Of a stretch of DNA of 64,000 bases, positions 11,061-21,790 are shown one piece after another. Made by a program: the position numbers and the translations under genes. The notes below the pieces were generated by a model that was not told where the DNA came from, did not search any database, and saw only the letters and a program-made list of their open reading frames with translations. The number at the start of each line of letters is the position of its first letter. The stretch's first letter is position 1. The stretch is from Welwitschia mirabilis (Eukaryota; Gnetophyta; Gnetopsida; Welwitschiales): positions 201,109,583 to 201,173,582 of the forward strand of contig JBOZIK010000001.1 of the NCBI GenBank assembly GCA_051453625.1, in the 5' to 3' direction.

Positions 11061-13280
11061 TCTTTAGATGCAATCATGAACATGATAGAAGTGCTTATTT
11101 TGTAGGTTTCTCTTAGTGATGAGGACTTCCTCCTTATCATTATTTGAATTCTTTCTTAGCCTACTCCTTTGGTTGATATTATGATATTACCTGGTCATCT
11201 TTCAAACTTGACTTGTGTATTGATTTATAGAGTTTCATGACTAGTTTTATACTTGGACATTTATAGTAGTAAGATAAAATTTACCTAATCTTGAGATGTT
11301 TCCATTTTTATAGAATTTATTTAAAGGAAGATTCCTTGGTTTCTTGTGCCTTTTTCAATGGTATTAAGATCTTAGATTATTTGATAGTATTCTTTCTATC
11401 TTTTATCTTACTTATTTACCTTCATCTTTTTGAGTGTGTGATTATGTGGGAATTTCTCAAAAAGAAAAAAAAAGGAGAGAAATAATGATCATGAGCTATT
11501 ATATATTGTATTCAAAGAAAAATACATGGTCATCATGATTTCCTATCATACTAGAGTAAATATTTCCAAAAGAAACCTTTAGTAGTATTGGTAGTTGTGG
11601 GAACTCCACTAGGGGGCTAGTCGGTCATGCTTTATGGGTCCCTACTCTTCTGAAAGTGGTTGCACTCCCCTTATCATGGGGAAGAAAAAAAACTTTAAGG
11701 CTAGGAATTAGTGGTATTCATAGTATCATCAAAGGTATTACTTGTTTTCTAGACTCTTAGTATTCCTACTTAGTCATTTTACTTTTGAAGATTTAGGTGT
11801 GTTTATGGGATAAGAGTAGGTGAGTTCATTTCTAAGTAACTTGTGATTTTGACATTTATTACTCTATGCAGTTGAAGCTTTTATTATCATCATAAATACT
11901 AGCTTTTTAAGTGAACTTTTTGAAGTATATACATTTTATCATGCATATTTACTCAAGTGACTTTATGATGTCTTCCTTAAAAGTTTGCTAGTTTATTACT
12001 TATAATAGGTAAATAATCTTCTCCTTATTCCTTGTATCTATTTTTACTTTCTTCAAGTTTAGGCTTTTAAAGTCATTTGTGCATTTTCTTATTCTCTCAT
12101 ATGACCTTAATCATTTAGTAGTTTTCTTATTGTTCTTTCATGTTAAATTATTTTTCAGTAAGCATTTGAAAAATTAAAAAGATAATCTCTTCATTTCCTA
12201 GTTTTTATGAGTTCTCTTGTAGCTTATGGAGTTTTGAGTTTATCATGATTTCCTTTTCTATTTGGGTACATTTATGTACTTTTCTTTTAGGTTTCAACCT
12301 AGATAGTCTATTTTCTTTAGCCGTAGTTTTTTATTTCTTATGTATTTGTCATTTTCCTTTGTTTTTCTTGGTTTTTTATCTGATTTTTCTATCTTTTGGA
12401 GTTTTTCTGTTTAGAATTACTACTTAAATGATCATACTTGAACCTACATTTTCTAGATAATATTTTTATATTTAAAAAAAATTTCATGCCCTGTCATTCA
12501 CCTGGTCATCCAAATAACACTAGAAAGATGATAATCTAAATTTTTCTGAGAGTCATCCTAAGGCTATCATCTGGATGATGGAACCCAATGATAGTGTGAT
12601 AAAACTATGGCTCAAACCCTTTTTCCTCATTTTTTCCTTATTTTTTCATGATCTTTGCCTATTCCTTTGAGAGATGATGATTCCTCTAACCTGTACTAGC
12701 ATTCTAGAACTTGTTCTGCCAGATTTCATAATTACATTTAACATATCTTAGTAGATTTTCAAAAATGAGGTATATCTCTCTCTCCTCCTATTTCTTACTT
12801 TTTTTCTCTTTTTTTTAGATTTTGATATGTAGTTTTTACATATATCACTTAGTTTTTCATTCCCTTTGATTTAGAACCTGTAGATTTAAATTTCACTACA
12901 TCTTTTTTTAAGTTATGAGTATTTTTTCTCTTTATAAGGAGTTTCAAAATTTTCATCTTTCATACATGTTTTCTTGCAAATTATAGGTCAAAACATAGTG
13001 GTTCTTTAGGCAAAATTAATCAATTCAACATTTTTTACAACTATGCCAAATTAGATTTTTTTTTTTTAATTTAAGCACTTTGAAATTTTACTTCATGTAG
13101 GGTCTACTAAAAATATAGTTTTTAAATTTTCATGGTTTTCTCATTTTTTTCCTATTACATTTAGACAATTCAGTATGCATTATAACTTTTAGGAGGACAG
13201 GACATATTTTTAGTATTTTTCATAGTTTTTTATTGGTTTTAGAGGTCATTAAATCATATCCATATAATGTTTTTGACATA
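11061..13280 (+). other. Region between integrase and 3' ORF, element A
   Basis: No coding seen. From 11459 a purine tract followed by aataatgatcatgag begins a stretch that matches the 3' regions of the other copies (44452 onward in plus, 26383 downward and 19926 downward in minus). The shared part includes the block ccactagggggctagtcggtcatgc (about 11600-11625 here). Homology fades after about 12450. 12480-12600 carries copies of the catctggatgatgg-type motif. 12780-13250 is T-rich with no motif. Confidence 0.55.
11459..11483 (+). promoter_or_regulatory. Conserved purine tract downstream of integrase
   Basis: Twenty-five bases, all A or G, directly followed by TAATGATCATGAG. Equivalent tracts lie at the same place in the other copies (19891-19926, 26331-26383 and 47681-47706 on the minus strand, 44452-44470 on the plus). 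The true 3' polypurine tract is expected just before the LTR at 15085, so this may be an internal second tract. Function inferred only. Confidence 0.4.
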
Positions 13281-13284
13281 TCTT

Positions 13285-14560
13285 TCTACTTTTACATGAT
13301 GATTTTTGTGTTTCCAATTAAATAGATCCCATACACATAGAGATAGATAGGCTGAGGATGAGGCTAAGATAGTAGAGTAGGAGGTAAGTCCATTAGTTAA
13401 GACAAAGATAAAGTGTGTAGAGCCTGCATCTGCCATCTCAACACGGATGCTCCTTAACTATTCCAATAGCTAACATATATGCCGAGCGTCATTTTAGTAA
13501 TTTTATGAGCTATATCAAATCTAAGATTGACTAGATATTAATAGATCTATGGCTCAAATGAATTTTATAGATGTGAATAGGTCATATTACATATCAGAGA
13601 TAAAGGATTTCTATGACATCATGTACATTGAGAGGCGACCTGACACTCATGGTTAGTTATAGGATATGATTGTTACATTTATATAGGACTATGAGATAGT
13701 CATTCTCCAATACCACATTATAGTTATCATAGATCTTAATAGTCTTGGAAGTATGCATATACACTTAACTAATGGATCTGAGAAGCATTAAGCATATGGT
13801 ATTATTTTGGATATACTACTTGATATGACTAGTAATCGATAGGGGGAAACTGTTACTCAGCTGACCCTCGTATATAGAATATTATACAAAGGAATGATTC
13901 ATAACATAAATTTGTCCTTCCATAATAATCACGCAATGGTTGTACATATATAGATATTAGCAACTTTTAGATAAGAAGAGTAGACGGACCTTTCTACATT
14001 TATCTAAAGAAGACTCAGATCTATGATAGAGGTATGATAGCTTTAGACACTTAGTTATCCATGCCTCCTTTTAGTACTCTTTAGACAATTTGAGATATTA
14101 GAGCCCATGGATGAGTAACATTTATCACACATTCAAACTTCCACTTGCTATCTATAAGACATGAGTATATAGATTCTAGGAGAGATAGAGAGATCTCAGG
14201 TATAGAGACCTATAGTTGAAGCATCATTTGAGTATATTTAGGCTTTTTTGACTAAGATCACCAAGACCATTAGAGGTTTCATTGACAGAGGTATTCAATC
14301 ACTTGACTAGAGAATCTAGAATTTAGAGCATAGTGTCCTAACTATTAAGAGGAAGTATAACACCCTAAGGGCTAGATTATTGACATGCACCAGTGTGTCA
14401 TTTCCATTTAGCAAAGTGTAACTATAGACATTTTTGAGGTTGTACATGTCCAAAGTAACAAGATGGTTAGATTGATTTCCACATCCTTGGACCTTCATTT
14501 CCCCATAGATCCTAAGAATTTTCCTTATTTTTCTCCTACTCTTGAGCTAGCTATCGAGCT
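13285..14560 (+). pseudogene. 3' ORF of element A, plant transposon-protein-like
   Basis: One frame is mostly open from about 13340 to 14420, with scattered stops. It reads AEDEAKIVE, then MAQMNFIDVNRSYYISEIKD, FYDIMYIERRPDTHG, ILLDMTSNR and VTQLTLVYRILYKGMIHNIN. It ends in a coiled segment (NLEHSVLTIKRKYNTL). The arrangement and the TQLTLVYRILYKG stretch recall the 'putative plant transposon protein' domain (Pfam Transposase_32-like) found in plant gypsy elements of this type. That link is from memory of the family, not from a search. It lies where Athila elements carry their env-like ORF. I see no signal peptide or membrane segment. The 3' regions of the other copies in this window lack it. 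Confidence 0.5.
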
Positions 14561-15084
14561 ATAATTTATCATGCATAGATGAGGGGAGTGATTTTGTATT
14601 GTTATTTTATATCTCCCCTTCTATATACTTTTTGTACTGAAAAACTCTCTTTTGATATGATATAGATATTTTATTTTTCTAGCATGGTGTACTAATTTGT
14701 ATCTATTTTTCATTATTATCTTTTAAGGATCTATTTTACTTTAATTAGGTAAATTTTCATTCATTTATTGCATTATTTAGTGGAGGATTATTTTATTACA
14801 TCTACTGATTATCTACAAAAACAAAATTTTTGTCATAGAATCCCTATTTCCCCTTCCATTATTCAGATGACGACACAAATGACCAACTAGCTGAGTTTCT
14901 GGTAGGTAAAATGTTTAATTTTTCTAATTTTTTAAAACCTAGTATGTATCTCCGTTAAATTCTAAAAATCTTTTTGAGATGAATTACTTAAGTATCCTAG
15001 CTGTTTTATTATTTAATAAGTTGACTCATAAACATGATTTACCACTGGTTTTATTAGGGACTAACAAGACTAAGTGAAGGACTA
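14561..15084 (+). other. 3' non-coding region and polypurine tract, element A
   Basis: No ORF. It matches 15842-16294 across the next gap. It ends with AGACTAAGTGAAGGACTA just before the LTR; in sister copies this is AAGTAGGGGTCTA or AAGTGGACGGCTA, the likely 3' polypurine tract. Copies of the short gatgacgacacaaatgacc-type motif lie at 14860-14885. Confidence 0.55.
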
Positions 15085-15741
15085 TGCTATGCTACCAGCT
15101 TACACATATTTGATAGGGTATTTTGAGTGATTTTACAAGAAAATAGATAGGTAAATGCTTGATTCACATGATAATGGAGAGATGAGATGAAAATAATGAA
15201 AACATGCAATCTCCATGATGATTTACAACATTTTGAGCTATTTCAAATACTTTACATTTATGAGTTAACTTCCTATAGGACATTGAGATTAATGCGTTGA
15301 TTGAAGAATTGTCAAAGGCCATTGCCCATCTCATCATTTGGACAACTTATGGATGACTGTGCAAAGAGTACCAACTGGATGCTAACTATAGTCTATGTAA
15401 TAGTTGATGTGGATTAATTATGAGGTGGCATTATTTCCTCTATCATTCAGATGACGAGCCAGATGATACTATTGTAACATATATATTAAAAATTCATCTA
15501 ACTTCTACCACATGTGTTTTTAGTTTTTTCTCATGCAACCATCATGATTTACCTGTGCCTTTCTATTTGTATTATTATGTAATTGAGTTAATAAATAGTG
15601 ATATCACCCTCAACTTCTTTTGATATTCATTTACACTTAAAATTCTTATGACAAGAGATTGAAGGGTTAAATATCCATCATTGTAGTTGCAGAGAGATGT
15701 TTCCTTGGTTTTGGAGGCATTTCCTCCATTGACGTTTAACT
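15085..15741 (+). repeat. 3' LTR of element A, first part
   Basis: Type 2 LTR starting at TGCTATGCTACC after the polypurine-like stretch. It matches the first 640 bp of the 5' LTR (3094 onward), then is cut by the gap at 15742. Confidence 0.65.
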
Positions 15742-15841
15742 NNNNNNNNNNNNNNNNNNNNNNNNNNNNNNNNNNNNNNNNNNNNNNNNNNNNNNNNNNN
15801 NNNNNNNNNNNNNNNNNNNNNNNNNNNNNNNNNNNNNNNNN
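15742..15841. other. Assembly gap, 100 N
   Basis: Sequence to the right restarts at the paralogous position of about 14670, so about 1.1 kb (3' region plus LTR start) is represented on both sides. Confidence 0.99.
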
Positions 15842-16294
15842 GTTTTTCCAACATGGTGTATTGATTTGAATCTAATTTTTTATATGTATCTTTTAATTTT
15901 TAGATGTCATGATGAAGATATATTTTACTTAGGTAAATTTTCTATTCATGACTACTTAATTCAATGGGGGATTATTTTATTACTCTATTTGATTATCTAT
16001 AAAAATAAAAATCCTATCATAGGTTTCAAATTTTAAAATATTTTTCTAAGCCTATTGTTCCTATCATTATCTAGATGATGATTCAGATGACTGACTGCTT
16101 AAGCTTCTTACAAGTGAAATGATTCAGTTTTTCTGATTTTTCAAAAGCTAGTATGTATCTCTATTAAATTGTGAAATTATTTTTTAGATGATTACCTTAA
16201 GTATCTTAACTATTTTATTGTTTAATAAATTGGCTCACAAACATAGTTTACCACCTAGTTTTATTAAGGAGTAATAAGGCTAAGTGGACGGCTA
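15842..16294 (+). other. Second copy of the 3' non-coding region before a type 2 LTR
   Basis: Matches 14670-15084 (blocks catggtgtattgatttg, gatgattcagatgactgac, aattggctcacaaacat). It ends with AAGTGGACGGCTA, the polypurine-like stretch. No coding. Confidence 0.6.
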
Positions 16295-18683
16295 TGTTGC
16301 ACTGCTAACTTATGCATATTTGATAAGATATTCTAAGTGGTTCTGTAGGATAATAAATAGATAAATGCTTAATCTCCATGATAATATAGAGCTGAGATGA
16401 AAAAAATGAAAACATGCAATCTCCATAATGACTCATATCATTTTGAGCTATTATGAATACTTTATGTTGAAATAATCTATTATCATTAATCAGTTAATGA
16501 GTTTTAATGGAGATAGTTGTTTTGCAGAGATTTTCCAATACTGAGCTACCACTCTAAATATCTAGCCAATCGAATAGACATGTTAATATACACTAAGTAA
16601 CATGAGGTTTACTAGCAGGAAAAGACCAAATGACTAGACTATTAGTAAGATCAGACTGCTTTAGACCTGAGTGACTATGATTCTAAGAGAAGGCGACTGG
16701 ACTATTAGTTAGCTAGAGATTGATTCCAATGCAAGTGATCTTGTATCATAGATGAAGCAACCGCATGATTAAACCTGGTACATAATAAGGAATAATTGAG
16801 TAAATGATCACTAATGTTAAGGATAACTGAACCTTTTTTGGAAATTTTTAAATTAAGTAATAGTGAGGGTGACTGATGACACATGTACATGTGATCGATT
16901 GGTATGTAGGAAATAACCATAAAGAGGTTGATCAACTCATTAAAATTTAGGAAATCTCATGTAAGGTTGATCCCCTCCTTTGGGTGGAAGGGTGACTGAA
17001 TGTTTAGAAGTAATACTATTAAAACTAAATCAAAAATGGGTGACCTAGTATTTCAGTAAAGGTAATCAAATAAGAGACTATTAAACCTGAATTAAGCAAG
17101 GACAACCTAATATTTTTGTAAAGGTGACTAAATACTAGGACAACTGAAATTCTTGTGGGATCTATCCAATATATTCTAAATATAACCATTACACTTTTGT
17201 GATTTATCAAAAATAGGTAGAACTAGTTTCCAATGATTATTTCTTCCCTTTGAACAATTATTTTTACTTGCTCTATTTAAAGACCTTCTTTTTATCAATG
17301 AAGATTACCGCTTTGGAAATAGAAATAACACATCTATTACTATTATATATTCTATATGCACTATGCTTAAAAGATTGTAAAATTAAATTTCTCTTAGACT
17401 TTCTCCCTTCTTTTTATCTAGCTTATCAGAGCTTACTTTGCATTTATACCTGTGAATCATAACTATGCATTTGTATATCTAGATTAAATCCATTCTTCTA
17501 TGATTGTGGATTAGCCCTAAAATCCACTAGTAATTGTATAAGTTTTTAATGAGCTTGAAAATCAATTATTGAAGTTAATCTATACCAACTAGAGACTTGG
17601 TATCTAAGAGTTGAATGGTGGTAATTATCCATCATTTAAACATCCTATGATTTTTTGGTGGTGTATTTGCTTTTTATTTGTAGGTCTTTAAGATGAACAA
17701 ATATTTTATCATAACCTATTCATCTCCTTCTAAGATTGATCTATACTTTATTTTATATTTTTGAAGATAAATTATTGTAAAACATTAAGGCTAATTCAAT
17801 GATTTAAGAATTATCAAACTTCATCATGCACCTAATCATCTAGACAACTATATGGATGACTAAGTAAATAGTACTAATAAGGATGTTAACTATAATTAAT
17901 TTGATAGTTGATATAGATTAATTACAAGGTGGCATCATTCTTCTATCATCTAGATAACTAGATAAATGATACTATTATAATATCTATACTAAACATTCAC
18001 TTAACTTTTGCCAGATGTTTTTTTGCTTCTCCTCGTATGACTGTAATAGTTTACCCTCATGTTTCTATTAATTTTGTTGTGTGATTATGAGTTAATAAAT
18101 AGTATTCTTATCCTCAACTCCTACTTATCTTTATTTATATCTAAAATTCTCATGATAAGAGATCAAAGGACTAGAGATCCATCCTTGTTATTATAGAGAG
18201 GTGGTTTTCTTAGTGTTGGAAGGCGTTTCCTCCATTAATCTACAACTACTTTTAACATGCTATAGTTTAAGATTAATGCAAAATATTTAATTTTATGATT
18301 TCAATGTGTGATTATTTCTCACCCTCATAGCTTATGTTTCTTCTGATTTAATGATAGATTTTTAAGTAATATAGATTATGAGGGTAACCTTTGTTAAGGC
18401 TATTCCTAGTTAGTTCAAGTTAAATCCATTGTTGTTTTCTTTTCTTATATTAGCTTTGTATGAGTGTGTTATATTTTACTTTTATACATTACAAGTTGTT
18501 TCTATAGATTAATATGCAAGAATTTCTTTATGAAAAGCAAATTTCTTATTTCCTACTTTGGCCTTTGACAAATTATGACATTCAAGTCATTTCCATTTAT
18601 ATGAGTGTATTGTGTTTGTGTATTATATTTGTGATTAATAAGATTCTACTTAGAACATAAACATTACATAAATATGCACAGCA
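16295..18683 (+). repeat. Type 2 LTR interrupted by a solo LTR
   Basis: Starts at TGTTGCACTGCTAAC. It matches the 5' LTR of element A up to 16464, is interrupted by the insertion 16465-17745, and resumes at 17751 with ttttatatttttgaagataaa. It ends near gcacagcaa at about 18680, matching the LTR end at 4185. After it, minus-strand element C sequence resumes. Confidence 0.7.
16465..17745 (+). mobile_element. Copia-type solo LTR with 5-bp target duplication
   Basis: A 1281-bp insertion in a type 2 LTR. It begins TGTTGAAATAATC and ends GATCTATA. CTTTA is found directly before it (16460-16464) and directly after it (17746-17750), a perfect 5-bp target duplication. Length (1265 bp) and the 3' end (CCTATTCATCTCC...) resemble the copia LTR at 60377-61641 read on its minus strand (CCTATTCACCCC...). 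The terminal CA has become TA. No coding. 16660-17200 holds many gtgactga / ggtgacct repeats, also seen in decayed form in the copia LTR. Inserted after element A. Confidence 0.8.
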
Positions 18684-19890
18684 ATAGTGCTGTTATACTC
18701 CTATAAGATAAAGTCTATGATTTTATTCAAGTAATAAGAAATCTAATCCAAATAATTCATCATAGATATGTATCATGAAAGCTTAGAAAATGAACCTTTT
18801 CCCCTTTCCCTCTTTCTTTACCCCTCAAGGTAAAGTAAGAAATCCCAAATTATGTTGAAAGAAAAGGAAGAGTATTGTCTCGACTATTGTGAGGATGATG
18901 GACATGGGATGATAGTTATTAGATAAGTTGTTTAGAAGGAAAGGAAAAACTAAAAAAGTCTGAAAGCAAATACGCATATGAAAAGTAGTAGAAAAAAGAT
19001 GGAAAGTGAAAAATTTCTCCTTAAAAACATGAACATGATGCAAAGATATTTGTGGAAAAGAATAAAATTCCCTAAGTAGAAATATGTAATGCTTAAAGGA
19101 TTCTCAAATGTGCTCAAACTCATGGAAAAAAAAGAAGAACTAGGAAGAATTAGATCATGGTATCCTATAAAAAAGAGAACAATAATCTTCTATATAAATT
19201 ATGGAAAAATATCAACAAGAAACTACAAAATGATTAGATCCATAATTTTATACTAAAAAAGTATGGGAAATGACTTTGAAAAATCCAATAAAATAGCTAA
19301 AGAAAAACAAACTGAAAATGGGCAATGAGGAATATAAATAAGATTGCTTACTTATCCTAAATTCTAATCTAATAAATTCCCTTAGTGACAATCATAAAAT
19401 CTCTTGATGAAAGATGCATGGCAATATCTAAAAACTCATAAAGTACCACCCAAATAGGCAATGACTATAATGATGTTAAGCATGTTTAATATTATCAAAT
19501 AATAAATGAGAAGATTAAAAGTTGTTAAAACAAGAACTTACAAGCTAATCATCACAAAATAACATTATAATCAAAGAACATAGAGTGATTGTGTGGACAT
19601 GCTATAAATAAATAAAATGATTCTAAAAAATAAGCAATGCCTTTAATGACAACAAGGACATAACTGATCTTATAACCTAGATACAATTTTATTATACCAT
19701 GATGAGGGAAGTGTAACTACTATCAAAGGTGTAAGAACTTGCATAGCATGGCCAACTAACCCCCTAGTGAAGTTTCTATAACTATCATATTACACTGCCA
19801 AAGGCTTCTCCTAGGAAAATTTACCCTAGTGTGCTTACAGTAGGACATCATGGGAACTATGTTTTAGTTTAGATCTAAAAGAAAATGGTC
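18684..19890 (-). repeat. 3' internal region of element C, inner part
   Basis: Minus-strand continuation of 2619-3093 beyond element A. It matches the 3' regions of B (25010-26330) and, inverted, those at 44471-45780. Shared blocks include ctcctataagataaag and the stretch around ccaactaaccccctagtg (about 19750). No coding; 18825-19043 is only chance open sequence. Confidence 0.6.
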
Positions 19891-19926
19891 TTTATTTCTT
19901 TTCTTTCTCTTTCTTCTCTTTTTTTT
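19891..19926 (-). promoter_or_regulatory. Conserved purine tract, element C
   Basis: Purine-rich on the minus strand (T/C-rich as shown), at the boundary between integrase tail and 3' region. Counterpart of 11459-11483. Confidence 0.35.
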
Positions 19927-20452
19927 AAAATAAAATTCCACATAACCAAGTACTAGTAAGGATAAAAGTAAAGAAAATAGATGATAAAAAGAACATGTAA
20001 AACTAACTAGTTACTCATACCATAGAAAGATAATAAAAAAACCAAGACATCTTCCTTTAAAATGAAGTTCATAGATATATAAATTTCTTAAGATTAGATG
20101 AAGCCAATATTTTCATTTTAAAATGCCTAAGTAAATTATTACTAATCATATAAACTTCATAAATTAAATACATAAGTCAAGTTTAAGATATTTAAGTGAT
20201 AACATAATGTGAATTAAAGGAATAAATTAAGAATAAATTTAAATAATGGCAAGAGGAAGATCCTCCTCATTAAGAGGGGCTTTCAAGACAAGTGCTTCTA
20301 TCATATTTAAGGTTTTATTAGAAAATGACTCATAAATGTTTAACCTTTATCCATTAACTTTTTAAATTTCTCTAGTATTTGAATTAGAGATTTTAATTGA
20401 GCCATTTGGATGTACTTTTTCTATAGATAAGGACCTAACCATTTAGAAGTTA
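19927..20452 (-). pseudogene. Integrase C-terminal remnant, element C
   Basis: Matches 26384-26890 and 47707-48250, the integrase tail and short downstream spacer of elements B and D. Minus-strand residues are fragmentary, with many stops. Ends at the 20453 gap, beyond which gag, not pol, is found. Confidence 0.55.
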
Positions 20453-20552
20453 NNNNNNNNNNNNNNNNNNNNNNNNNNNNNNNNNNNNNNNNNNNNNNNN
20501 NNNNNNNNNNNNNNNNNNNNNNNNNNNNNNNNNNNNNNNNNNNNNNNNNNNN
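20453..20552. other. Assembly gap, 100 N
   Basis: Separates an integrase tail (left) from a gag remnant (right). Relative to element B about 3.5 kb of pol is absent, either deleted or hidden here. Confidence 0.99.
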
Positions 20553-21790
20553 ATATAGTATTTATTGCTTTATTCTCTAAGATTAATTCGTATTTTAAGT
20601 TACTTACTCTTGGCTCATGATTTAATGTTTTTAATATATTTCCTAAGACACCTATAATGCCATACTCTTTTCTTGGAACTTTTAAGGAATGTTTAGGAAA
20701 ATATTTTGCTTGTTGTCTAACTTATTAAGATTTTAGGACTTTATCATTTTCTTATTTTTAGTTTTTAAATCTATTTATAAAAGAGGTCTTGAAAGTAGGT
20801 GATGGTCAATTATTTCTTAGTTGAAATTATAGATTGTTTTTATAAAGATTAGGCCTTTGTTTGAATGCACATGCATCTTCAAATATCACTCCTTTATGAG
20901 TTGGTAATATACGATAATTTCTTTTTACATGGGAATAATCTTCACAAATATCACATGTAAAGTAAGATGTTTAAGTCTTCTTATTATTCGTTTTTACATA
21001 TCAAATGGTTGTAGTGTATATACTAAATGTGGTATTTAAATTTTTAATAAGATTATTAGGAATAATTAGTTTCTTATTTTGAACTTTTTTGAGGCCTTTA
21101 AGCATTATTCCTATTGATTTACCTTCCTTGAGTGTGGGTTTTATCTAAGTTTAACCTCTTTCTATCAAATTTTCTAAACATTTCCTTGCTTCATCTAATG
21201 TCAAGTTAAGAAGATTACCTTCGTAAGAGAAATTAATAAGTTGTTTAGTTTGGATTTTAAATCCATTATAAAAATATTCAATTAATTTTTACCTTGGAAA
21301 TTCATCTATAGGATTTGAGGATATGTCAATAAGGAAGCTCTCATAGGTTATTACATAATTTCATGTAATTATTAAGAAAAATTAGTAACTTCTCTCTTTT
21401 TTTATTAAATAGAATATTCATTTATGAAGAATTTGATGAAAGAATTTTGAACTAGATCCTAGAATTTTAGGCTATCATGAGGTATGGATTTCAACCAATT
21501 TTTAGATTTGCCTCTTAAACTAAAGATAAAAATGATCATGTAAGTCTTATCACTAGTTTTATTTTACCATTTTTAAATATAAGAACTACTTGTTTTATTT
21601 CTGCTAAGTGTTGTAAGGGATCTTCACTTTTTTATTAAAAAATTTAGGAAGCATTAAAATTATACAACTCTATGTTATCATCTAAGGATAGATCAAAAGG
21701 ATTTTTTTATTTTTTATTTCTTATTAGTAATGATTTTTTTGAGCAATTTAATATGCTAGTTCAAGATGGTAAAGCCATTTTTACAATGGA
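20553..21790 (-). pseudogene. gag: Gag remnant, element C, with zinc knuckle
   Basis: Minus-strand gag, diverged from A and B. The block KNPFDLSLDDNIELYNFNAS is at about 21645-21705, matching the gag block of the other copies. Further down LVDFSYEGNLLNLTL-type residues (about 21190-21230) precede a nucleic-acid-binding knuckle CDICEDYSHVKRNY at 20914-20955. This is the C-X2-C-X4-H-X4-C pattern with the last Cys changed to Tyr (TGT to TAT). Then come THKGVIFEDACAFKQ and a Lys/Asn-rich segment up to the gap. Several stops. Its N-terminal part beyond 21710 is not recognisable. Confidence 0.6.

Larger units (their letters stand above)
3094..18683 (+). mobile_element. Athila-like Ty3/gypsy element A, nested, degenerate
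   Basis: Plus-strand element in the order LTR (3094-4185), tRNA-Asp-type primer site, leader, gag, protease, RT, RNase H, integrase, 3' ORF, LTR. It interrupts the minus-strand element C: C sequence stops at about 3093 and continues at 18684. Two 100-N gaps (9922-10021 and 15742-15841) fall inside. To the right of each gap the sequence restarts at an upstream paralogous position, so the integrase and the 3' LTR region each appear twice. The stated length is therefore not the true element length. A copia-type solo LTR is inserted at 16465-17745. The Athila assignment rests on PBS type, RT and integrase residues and the large extra 3' ORF. Confidence 0.75.

Noticed and set aside
11487-15741. 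Reading the whole stretch from the purine tract to 15741 as one 4-kb LTR
   Set aside because: The 5' LTR next to the primer site is only about 1.1 kb, and a polypurine-like stretch lies at the shorter boundary (15070-15084).
16660-17200. Repeated gtgactga-type words as a CRISPR-like or satellite array
   Set aside because: No regular spacing or unit length; they are part of the copia LTR and recur in decayed form at 61190-61500.
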